The notes beneath the pieces are model-generated. The model was given only the letters and a program-made list of their open reading frames with translations, was not told the origin of the DNA and ran no database searches. DNA of 64,000 nucleotides, taken from Paenirhizobium naphthalenivorans. Its GTDB lineage: Bacteria; Pseudomonadota; Alphaproteobacteria; Rhizobiales; Rhizobiaceae. The position numbers and the translations under genes are program-made. The DNA is taken from NCBI RefSeq assembly GCF_007992095.1, contig NZ_BJZP01000008.1:124001-188000 (forward strand), written 5' to 3'. Position 1 is the first letter of the stretch. Every line of letters begins with the position of its first letter. Shown one piece after another: positions 23,737 through 32,991 of this stretch.

Positions 23737-23813
23737 TGGTACGGTTGGGGGGTCTCGAACCTCCGACCTCAGGTGCCACAAACCTGCGCTCTAACCAACT
23801 GAGCTACAACCGC
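23737..23813 (-). tRNA. tRNA-His (anticodon GTG)
   Basis: A 77-base cloverleaf including encoded CCA. Acceptor GCGGTTG pairs with CAACCGT (one G-U), D arm TAGCTCAGTTGGTTAGAGC, anticodon stem CAGGT/ACCTG with loop TTGTGGC (anticodon GTG), T arm with GGTTCGAGAC. Position 73 is A and the base before G1 is T, so the usual histidine identity element G-1:C73 is not encoded, as known for a group of Alphaproteobacteria. Its 3' end faces the ugd remnant. Confidence 0.96.
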
Positions 23814-23893
23814 ACATTCGACGCTCGAAAACGTCGTGAGGCGTCACATACGGGCAGCCGACTTTTTTTTCAAGCCCTTTCTGCACGCAACGC

Positions 23894-23923
23894 AAAAAGG
23901 GCCGGGCGAATGCCCGGCCCTTT
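23894..23923 (-). terminator. Rho-independent terminator of the phasin gene
   Basis: A perfect 12-bp stem AAAGGGCCGGGC with a 4-base loop, followed on the minus strand by a run of five T's. It lies 28 bp after the phasin stop codon, as expected for a highly expressed gene. Confidence 0.9.
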
Positions 23924-23950
23924 GATCCTTGGGAGGATATTGACTTGAAA

Positions 23951-24406
23951 TCAGGCGGCCTTGAAGGTCGACATGACCTTTTCAGCGGCTTCCTTGCCCG
24001 GCTTCACGACCGTTTCAGCCACCTTTTTGGCGGCTTCCTGCATGGCCTTGGCCTGTTCGACGGTGACTTCGGCCTGCTTGCGGATGAAGGAGGTCTGCAG
24101 TTCGACGAGTTCGGCGATCGACTTCACACCGAGCAGGGCTTCCATGTGCGACAGCGACATTTCGGCATTGGTGCGCAGCGCGTCGATGGCCTTGAGGCCG
24201 AGTTCGACAGTGCCAGCCTGGGCAGTCTGCATCGTGGTCTCGACGGTCTTCGTCGCATCTTCAGCGGCGGTCTTCATCTTGGCATAGGCATCCTTCGACT
24301 GGGCTGCGCCCTTTTCGGCGAAGTCGCGGAAGGTCTCGGTCACCTTGGCCGGATCGAAGGCGGTGGCAGAGAAGGAAAAGACGTCCTTGGGGGTATTGGC
24401 AGCCAT
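23951..24406 (-). CDS. phaP: Phasin family protein (polyhydroxyalkanoate granule coat)
   Basis: A small amphipathic helical protein that coats polyhydroxybutyrate granules. It has 151 residues, is Ala/Lys/Glu-rich with no cysteines, and shows the phasin core GLKAIDALRTNAEMSLSHME and VELQTSFIRKQAEVTVEQA, ending with a Lys/Ala-rich tail. The ATG at 24406 follows AGGAGC by eight bases. A strong terminator downstream and palindromic TTGTGCA sites upstream suggest a single-gene unit controlled by a PhaR-type repressor. In Sinorhizobium the orthologue, as I recall phaP1, sits beside cbrA as here. Together with the acetoacetyl-CoA synthetase at 30881 it points to an active storage-polymer cycle. Confidence 0.92.
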   Translation of the reverse strand: MAANTPKDVFSFSATAFDPAKVTETFRDFAEKGAAQSKDAYAKMKTAAEDATKTVETTMQTAQAGTVELGLKAIDALRTNAEMSLSHMEALLGVKSIAELVELQTSFIRKQAEVTVEQAKAMQEAAKKVAETVVKPGKEAAEKVMSTFKAA

Positions 24407-24484
24407 TGCAATTGCTCCTTGTTTTGAGCGGGTCGCTTTCGGCGCGCTCGTATCGGTTCGATGACTTCTATATAGCACCGCCTG

Positions 24485-24517
24485 TTGTGCGTTGCAATAT
24501 ATTTGTGCAGTGCACAA
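24485..24517 (-). promoter_or_regulatory. Putative PhaR operator pair upstream of phasin
   Basis: A perfect 15-bp palindrome TTGTGCA-G-TGCACAA at 24503-24517 and a related imperfect copy TTGTGC-G-TTGCAA at 24485-24497, starting 18 bp apart. They lie about 80-110 bp upstream of the phasin ATG. TGC/GCA-rich repeats are the known recognition pattern of PhaR repressors at phasin promoters. They are also 140-170 bp before the divergent kinase gene. Confidence 0.55.
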
Positions 24518-24656
24518 TGCTATTGTTACGCGTGTCACGCCGGTTAACCGTGTTCGGCAAAAGGCTCACGCTTTGCTGGACCCAAAAGCCGTGCCTAGCT
24601 ATTAAAAATCTGTTAATTTGCTGTTTGTGACGGCAACTATTGTGACAGGTTTAACC

Positions 24657-27600
24657 ATGCCCGCTCCGTACCCGTTCATCGATGTCGCTGTTCACGACAG
24701 CATTCGCCCGCGCTTTGCTCGCGGCGAAGCGCTCGTCGTGTTCTCGCCCGCGCTCGACCGGGTCTTGTGGGCCAATGGCGCGGGGGCACGCTTCTTCGGC
24801 AATGCCTCCATCTACGACTTCCTCGAGGAAGGCCCGAACCGCAGCGACGTGACCTTCCGCCAGATCGAGGCGGTCGCGCGCCAGCTCGGCTCGGTTGGAG
24901 ACAACCGCACGCTGATCCTGCGGGTCGCTTCTGGCTTCCAGCGCGTTCCGGTGACGGCGAGCGCCGAAATGGTCGAGATCCGCCAAGGCGAGCCGGTGGT
25001 GCTGCTTTCCCTGCCGACGCTCGGCAAACCCGGGGGGCTCGCCGAGCGCGCCGCGGAAATGCTGACCGGCTTCGACGATCCGGACACGCATATGGCCGTG
25101 CTCGGCGGCGACGGCGAGGTCATCGTCGCATCGGCAAAATTCGCCGCGCTGGAGATCACCGCGCAAACTACCCGTACCCTTGTCACGCTGGCCGGCACCG
25201 ATGCGGATCATCTGGTCAAACGGCCGATTCCAACCGGGCGGGGTTACCTGCCCGCCGCCATAGGAAAGCTGTCCGCCGATCCAGCAATGCATCTCCTGTT
25301 TGCGGTCGAAACAATCCTCGGCACCATGGATCCGACCGACCACTTCGAGTCTGCCGCCGATAAAGCGCCGGCTGACGATCTCCCTGCGGCCGTTGCAGAG
25401 CCAGTTGCCGAACCAACCGTCTCGACTGAGACCGAAATGCGCATTGCCGCCGGCGTCGCGGCGGCAGCGGAATCCGGCTTTGCCGAGGTGGTAGACGCCA
25501 TCGGCGACATCGAGGAATTCGACGGAGACGAGATCGAGGCGCTGGATGAAACGAACGATGAAGAGAGCAGCCAGGCAGCCCCCGTGGCAGAGGCAACCGC
25601 CCCTGCACTGAGCGAGGCGGCGGACGTCATCGAGGCCTTCGAGCCAGAGATCGGCCCGCTGGCGGAAACGGAAATCGACACGATCCCGAACCTCCCCGAC
25701 AGTGCGGCAGAACCCGAGGGTCGGCCTCCGGCCGCTTCCGCCCTGGCCGGCGACGTCTCAAACGCTGACGCAAAAAACGAGTTGGAGGCCCAAGCCGAGC
25801 CGCTTGCCGACGCTTTGCCGACCTCTGCCCTTGCGGAGGACACGGCTGAGGCAAGAGCGCCGGCGACACCGGCCGCCGCGATACACACAGGCGACGCGCC
25901 AGCTGGCAGCTTCGCCTTCTCGCCCGAACGCCGCGCCACCCGCTTCGTCTGGAAGATCGATGCCGACGGCCGGTTCTGCGATGTGTCCGGCGAATTCGCC
26001 GAGGCCGTGGGTCCGCGAGCCGCCGCCATCAACGGCGTTGCCTTTGCCGATCTGGCCGCCCTCTTCAACCTCGATCCCGATGGCAAGATCGGCGAACTGC
26101 TGCAGAGGCGAGACACCTGGTCAGGCAAGACGATCTATTGGCCAGTCGAGGGCACGACTCTGATGGTGCCGGTCGATCTCGCCGCACTGCCGACCTATAC
26201 CCGCAACCGCGACTTCGACGGCTTCCGCGGCTTCGGCATCGTGCGCATGGCAGATGCGATCGAGGACCCGAACCGGACCGGCCTGACCTTCGTGGAAAGC
26301 GCGCCTCACGCTGTCTCGACAGAGACCGAGACCCGCGAAACGCCGACGCAACCCGCCCCGGCCTTCTCGCTGCTCGACGAACTGCCGGCGGACGAAGAGG
26401 AAACCGACACCCTCATGGTCGAAAGCGGGATCGACGATGAGCCGGAAACGGAGATGGCGTCTGGCGAACCAGAGATGTCGTCATCCGATACGCCTTCATC
26501 TGCCGAGCTGACGCAGGGCCCCTTGCCATCCAGCACGACCGATGATCAGACCCAGACGGGAGAGCCCGAAATCTTTGCGCCACCGGCGGATATGACCGAC
26601 GTGACCCGTAGCGCCGCTGTGGCACCGCCCGCACTGCAGATCAGCGAAACGCCCGGCCGCCGCCATTCCGACAAGGTGGTGCAGCTTGAGTTGCGTCGCG
26701 CGCACGGCAGGGACGGACTGACCCCCGGCGAGCAAGCCGCTTTTCTCGAGATCGCCCGCAAGCTCGACCCGCAGGGTCTGAGGGAAAAGGCTGCGGAGGC
26801 ACTGGGCGAAATTCGCCGCCACGAAGCCGCCGAAGCGACCCGCCATGCGGTTGAGTCGGAGAAGGTCACGCCCTTTGCCAATGCCGACGAAAGCGACCAT
26901 GAGCATGTAGAAGTATCCGCAGAAACACCGGATGCCGGTGCTGATGCAGCCGCTGCGGCAGAAACAGTGCTCCAGGCGCCTCACACCTTACCGGCGCAAG
27001 ACGAGCTCGCCGCGGAGCCTGGGCTGGGCCAAGAAGACGCCGTGGCCGAAGATTTCGCCACTCTGCGGCTCAAGCGCGACAATACGCTAAGCGCGGAGAT
27101 CGTCGACCTGATGCCGGTCGCGCTGCTCGTCCACATCGGCGAACGGTTGATCCACGCCAATCCGGAATTCCTTAACCTCACCGGCTACGCTTCCGTCGAA
27201 GAACTCGACACCGCCGGCGGGCTCGATGTGCTAATCCAGCGCCAGGACCTCGAGGGCGCGAGCGAAGAGGCGGGCCGGGTGGTGATCGTTCGCGCCGACG
27301 ACCGGCTGGTGCCGGTCACCGCGCGCCTGCAATCGGTCCGTTTTGAGCGGGCGACCGCGCTGATGCTGGCGCTGATCCCGGCAGCAGCCGCCGTGCAAGG
27401 CACGCCGGAAAAGCCAGCCGAGGTGGAAGCTTCGACCGTGGCACCGCTTTCCGGTGGCGAGCCCCAGGGTCAGACCGGTCAGGCCGGCGCAGAACACCTC
27501 GCCCGGCTGCAGGTCGAGGTCGACGAATTGCGTTCGATCCTCGAAACCGCGACGGACGGCGTCGTCATCCTCGAAGCCGACGGTGACATCCGCTCGATGA

Positions 27601-28625
27601 ACCGGGCGGCAAGCGCCTTGTTCAACTTTGACGAGGCGGAAACGCGCGGCAAACCCTTCGTCATGCTCTTTGCCCACGAAAGCCAGAAGTCGATCCTCGA
27701 CTATCTCGGCGGCCTTTCCGGCCACGGCGTGGCAAGCGTGCTCAACGATGGGCGCGAGGTGATTGGTCGCGAGGCCTCCGGTGGCTTCCTGCCGCTGTTC
27801 ATGACGATCGGCAAGCTCACCTCGTCGAACGGCTATTGCGCCGTGATCCGCGACATCACACAATGGAAGCGGACCGAGGAGGAATTGCGCAACGCCAAGC
27901 GTGCCGCCGAAACGGCCAATGCACACAAGAGCGACTTCCTCGCCCGCGTCAGCCACGAGATCCGCACGCCGCTCAACGCGATCATCGGCTTTGCAGACAT
28001 GATGGCGAATGAGCATTTCGGTGCGCTCGGCCATCCGCGCTATGGCGAATATGCCAATGACATCGTGCGCTCTGGCCGTCACGTGCTGGATATCGTCAAC
28101 GACCTGCTCGACATTTCCAAAATCGAGGCCGGCGAGATGGATCTCGACTTCACCGCCGTCGGTCTCAACGAGACGGTGCAGGCGGCGGTCTCGATCGTCC
28201 AGCCGCAGGCCAACGGGCAGCGCGTCATCGTCCGCACCGCCCTGTCGCAAGCCGTGCCCAACGTCGTCGCCGACATGCGCTCGATCAAGCAGATCGTCCT
28301 GAACATCCTGGCCAACGCCATCCGCTTCACCCCATCGGGCGGCCAGATCATTGTGTCGACGGCCTACGAGGCCAACGGCAGCGTCGTGCTGCGGGTCCGT
28401 GACACCGGTGTCGGCATGACCCGGACCGAGCTGGAACAGGCGATGAAGCCGTTCCGCCAAGTGCATACGGGCAGCCGTAATCGCGGCGATGGCACCGGCC
28501 TTGGTCTGCCGCTGACCAAGGCCATGGTCGATGCCAATCGCGCCAATTTCTCGATTTCCTCGGCCCCCAACGAGGGCACACTGGTCGAGATAACCTTCCC
28601 GTCACAGCGCGTCCTGGCGGATTGA
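24657..28625 (+). CDS. cbrA: Multi-PAS sensor histidine kinase, CbrA/PdhS type
   Basis: A large 1322-residue kinase. Order: an N-terminal sensory part (1-240); a long Ala/Glu/Pro-rich acidic linker (about 240-430); a PAS-like domain near 440-530 (FVWKIDADGRFCDVSGEFAE); a second low-complexity linker; a PAS near 815-890 (LMPVALLVHIGERLIHANPEFL); a PAS near 955-1080; then HisKA with phospho-acceptor His1100 in VSHEIRTPLNAIIGF. The ATP domain follows with NILANAIRFTP, DTGVGM and GDGTGLGLPL. There is no receiver domain and no clear membrane span. The HisKA sequence is the PleC/DivJ/PdhS type that acts on DivK and cell-cycle output. CbrA of Sinorhizobium is the best match by neighbours and domain order. 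I chose the ATG at 24657; an upstream TTG at 24618 is possible. Confidence 0.85.
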   Translation: MPAPYPFIDVAVHDSIRPRFARGEALVVFSPALDRVLWANGAGARFFGNASIYDFLEEGPNRSDVTFRQIEAVARQLGSVGDNRTLILRVASGFQRVPVTASAEMVEIRQGEPVVLLSLPTLGKPGGLAERAAEMLTGFDDPDTHMAVLGGDGEVIVASAKFAALEITAQTTRTLVTLAGTDADHLVKRPIPTGRGYLPAAIGKLSADPAMHLLFAVETILGTMDPTDHFESAADKAPADDLPAAVAEPVAEPTVSTETEMRIAAGVAAAAESGFAEVVDAIGDIEEFDGDEIEALDETNDEESSQAAPVAEATAPALSEAADVIEAFEPEIGPLAETEIDTIPNLPDSAAEPEGRPPAASALAGDVSNADAKNELEAQAEPLADALPTSALAEDTAEARAPATPAAAIHTGDAPAGSFAFSPERRATRFVWKIDADGRFCDVSGEFAEAVGPRAAAINGVAFADLAALFNLDPDGKIGELLQRRDTWSGKTIYWPVEGTTLMVPVDLAALPTYTRNRDFDGFRGFGIVRMADAIEDPNRTGLTFVESAPHAVSTETETRETPTQPAPAFSLLDELPADEEETDTLMVESGIDDEPETEMASGEPEMSSSDTPSSAELTQGPLPSSTTDDQTQTGEPEIFAPPADMTDVTRSAAVAPPALQISETPGRRHSDKVVQLELRRAHGRDGLTPGEQAAFLEIARKLDPQGLREKAAEALGEIRRHEAAEATRHAVESEKVTPFANADESDHEHVEVSAETPDAGADAAAAAETVLQAPHTLPAQDELAAEPGLGQEDAVAEDFATLRLKRDNTLSAEIVDLMPVALLVHIGERLIHANPEFLNLTGYASVEELDTAGGLDVLIQRQDLEGASEEAGRVVIVRADDRLVPVTARLQSVRFERATALMLALIPAAAAVQGTPEKPAEVEASTVAPLSGGEPQGQTGQAGAEHLARLQVEVDELRSILETATDGVVILEADGDIRSMNRAASALFNFDEAETRGKPFVMLFAHESQKSILDYLGGLSGHGVASVLNDGREVIGREASGGFLPLFMTIGKLTSSNGYCAVIRDITQWKRTEEELRNAKRAAETANAHKSDFLARVSHEIRTPLNAIIGFADMMANEHFGALGHPRYGEYANDIVRSGRHVLDIVNDLLDISKIEAGEMDLDFTAVGLNETVQAAVSIVQPQANGQRVIVRTALSQAVPNVVADMRSIKQIVLNILANAIRFTPSGGQIIVSTAYEANGSVVLRVRDTGVGMTRTELEQAMKPFRQVHTGSRNRGDGTGLGLPLTKAMVDANRANFSISSAPNEGTLVEITFPSQRVLAD

Positions 28626-28902
28626 GGCGACGGGCGGGGCAGCAACCATGAGCGTTCGCCCCCTCTGCTGAAGGGCTTGTCCAAAGGCCAAGCCTCGAAG
28701 CATCCGCTCCAACTGCAAAGGCTGGCGATCGTTGCTTGTGACATTGCTCGCCACAGGCGGACAGCGACGTCCTTTCGTGCGCACAGGGCCGGAATGACAA
28801 CCCATTGCCAGATCCGCAGCAGCACAGCCGTATCTGGCACCTTGCCCAAACCCGTTTCCTTCCCCGTCGGTTTCGGTTAGACCGGCTCAAACACGGTCGC
28901 GT

Positions 28903-30621
28903 ATGAAGCCGGCCAATAGGAAGAAGCAGGGAGACGAAGCCTTGGCAGCGGACTTGCACGGCGCGCAGAGAATGGACTTCAGAGCGGTGCGGCGTCGCCT
29001 GCCTGCTCCTACGGTCGCCGCGCTGGTTGTCTCGGCCTTCGTCGCCATGCCGATTGTCGCCATTTTCCTGATCGGTATAACCGGTGGCAGCGATAACTGG
29101 CAGCACATGCTCACCAACGTCGTGCCGCGCGCCACCGGCCGTACCCTGTTGCTTCTGGCGATGACAGGCGCGCTCACTGCCGTGATCGGCATTGCCAGCG
29201 CCTGGCTGGTGGCCTCGTGTGATTTTCCGTTCCGACGCCTGCTCTCGGTGGCGCTGGTCTTGCCACTCGCCATTCCGTCCTATCTTGCGGCCTATGCCTT
29301 CGGTGAATTCCTCGATTTCACCGGGCCGGTGCAAACCTTCTACCGCAGCTTGTTCGGCTTCCAGTCGGCGCGCGACTACAGCTTTCCCGACATCCGTTCG
29401 CTCGGAGGCGCCGTGCTGGTGATGACGGCCGTGCTCTATCCTTATGTCTATCTCGCCTGCCGGTCGATGTTCCTGATGCAGGGCCGAGCCGCCGCCGATG
29501 TCGCCCGCACGCTCGGCGCCGGCCCCTGGCGTGTGTTCGCGCGTGTGCAGATCCCCATGGCGCGCCCCGCCATCATGGTCGGCCTGACACTGGTGATGAT
29601 GGAGACGCTGAACGACATTGGTGCCGTCGAATATCTCGGCGTCCAGACGCTGACCTTCTCGATCTACGACACCTGGCTCAACCGCGGCAGCCTCGCCGGC
29701 GCCGCCCAGATCGCCAGCGTTCTGCTGGTCTTCGTCGTGCTGCTCCTCTGGATCGAGCGTCAGGCGCGTCGACGGCAGCGCTTTGCCAGCCAGAAGACCA
29801 CCGCTGTCACCATTGATGCCGTGCGTCTCAAACTTTCCGGCTGGCGCGGTTTTGGTGCCACCCTGATTTGCGCGTTTCCCGCCCTCGTCGGCTTCGTCAT
29901 CCCGGTCGCCGTGCTCGCGGGCTTTGCCCTGCGCCGCATCGGCGATTTCACCGAACCACGCCTGCTCAGGGCCTTGGGTAACTCGATCACCATCTCCTCG
30001 GCCGCAGCTTTGGCAACCGTGATCCTCGGTTTCGTCTTGGCCTATGCGGCGCGCAGCGACCGCTCGCGGCTGACAGCGAGCGCCAGCCGGCTTGCCTCGC
30101 TGGGCTACGGCATTCCAGGCACCGTGCTCGCTATCGGCGTGCTGATCCCGCTCGCCAGTCTCGACAATTTCATGGACGGCGTGCTGCGACAGAGCCTAGG
30201 AATCTCAACAGGCCTGCTGCTCTCCGGCACCGGCTTTGCCATCGTCTACGCGGCAACCGTCCGCTTCCTGGCCATGGCCGAGGGGACGATCGACTCCGGT
30301 TTCCAAAAGCTCTCGCCCCATCTCGACATGGCAGCGCGCACGCTCGGACGCAACGCCCTGCAAACGTTCCGCCAGGTTCTGTTGCCGAACATGCGGCCGG
30401 CCGTACTGACCGCAGCCCTTCTGGTCTTCATCGAAACCCTGAAAGAACTGTCCGCGACGATCCTGCTTCGACCGTTCAACTTCAACACACTCGCCACCCT
30501 GGTCTACGAGGATGCATCCCGCTCAAAGGTTCAGGATGCTTCGGTGGCCGCCATCATCATCATACTGGCCGGTCTGATCCCGGTCATTCTGGTGTCGCGT
30601 TCGCTCGATCGTGGCCGCTGA
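28903..30621 (+). CDS. fbpB: Ferric-iron ABC transporter permease (fused FbpB type)
   Basis: A polytopic inner-membrane protein of about 572 residues with two homologous permease halves of about six helices each, as in FbpB/SfuB/AfuB. The two inner-membrane 'EAA' loops are visible: ARTLGAGPWRVFARVQIPMA in the first half and ARTLGRNALQTFRQVLLP in the second. Conserved segments LPLAIPSYLAAYAFGEF and MMETLNDIGAVEYLGV are typical of iron permeases. The start is uncertain: ATG 28903 lacks a ribosome-binding site, TTG 28942 has GGGAG nine bases upstream, ATG 28972 is close to the first helix. No ATPase or binding protein adjoins; fbpA at 14003 is the likely partner. It follows the kinase gene by 277 bp with nothing recognisable between. 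Confidence 0.85.
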   Translation: MKPANRKKQGDEALAADLHGAQRMDFRAVRRRLPAPTVAALVVSAFVAMPIVAIFLIGITGGSDNWQHMLTNVVPRATGRTLLLLAMTGALTAVIGIASAWLVASCDFPFRRLLSVALVLPLAIPSYLAAYAFGEFLDFTGPVQTFYRSLFGFQSARDYSFPDIRSLGGAVLVMTAVLYPYVYLACRSMFLMQGRAAADVARTLGAGPWRVFARVQIPMARPAIMVGLTLVMMETLNDIGAVEYLGVQTLTFSIYDTWLNRGSLAGAAQIASVLLVFVVLLLWIERQARRRQRFASQKTTAVTIDAVRLKLSGWRGFGATLICAFPALVGFVIPVAVLAGFALRRIGDFTEPRLLRALGNSITISSAAALATVILGFVLAYAARSDRSRLTASASRLASLGYGIPGTVLAIGVLIPLASLDNFMDGVLRQSLGISTGLLLSGTGFAIVYAATVRFLAMAEGTIDSGFQKLSPHLDMAARTLGRNALQTFRQVLLPNMRPAVLTAALLVFIETLKELSATILLRPFNFNTLATLVYEDASRSKVQDASVAAIIIILAGLIPVILVSRSLDRGR

Positions 30622-30639
30622 TCCGGGAAAAAAGGCAAG

Positions 30640-30750
30640 AAAAAAGGGCAGCTTTCGCCGCCCCTAAAAGATCATGCTGTTCAACCGGAGTTAGGCATCG
30701 ATCAACATCATGTGTTCGGAACCGGAAGGTTCTAAGCCGCACGTTCATGG
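30640..30750 (-). ncRNA. Putative small RNA or leader with terminator (30622-30880 gap)
   Basis: The 259-base gap between the iron permease and acetoacetyl-CoA synthetase genes is not empty. On the minus strand a promoter-like CTTGTT-N16-ACCTTA at about 30810-30770 is followed by GGAGG and an ATG at 30748. Next come a perfect GAACC-TTCC-GGTTC hairpin (30718-30731), a longer imperfect pairing, and a hairpin GGGCGGC-GAAA-GCTGCCC followed by TTTTTT (30640-30665). The open frame from 30748 runs through the terminator, so a coding role would need another reading. A small regulatory RNA is the simpler explanation. The same terminator could serve acetoacetyl-CoA synthetase. Confidence 0.45.
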
Positions 30751-30880
30751 TGGGCCTCCAAGTTGGTTAAGGTATGCCAAATCCGGCTTAACAAGTCGTT
30801 ACCGGCAGTGGCGGATGTCATCCCGGTAGACGCGATCATCGAACCGGAGGCTCCGCTTCGGCACTAAAATCCCTTGGGGG

Positions 30881-32833
<1,953 letters not shown>

Positions 32834-32991
32834 TCGGTCCTCCTCGAAAAACCCCGCCTGTATAGCAGTTTGCGGCGCAATATAAAGACCGGGAACGCGT
32901 GCCGGTTTGCATGGTGGCGGCAATTCCTATATCCGGCAGGAACGACGCAGCCGAGCCCGGTGCCGGGCCGATGACAAACCCTGGATCGCCC

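Noticed and set aside
27231-28466. A 411-residue minus-strand frame inside the histidine kinase gene
   Set aside because: High-GC antisense shadow. The kinase motifs on the plus strand explain the sequence.
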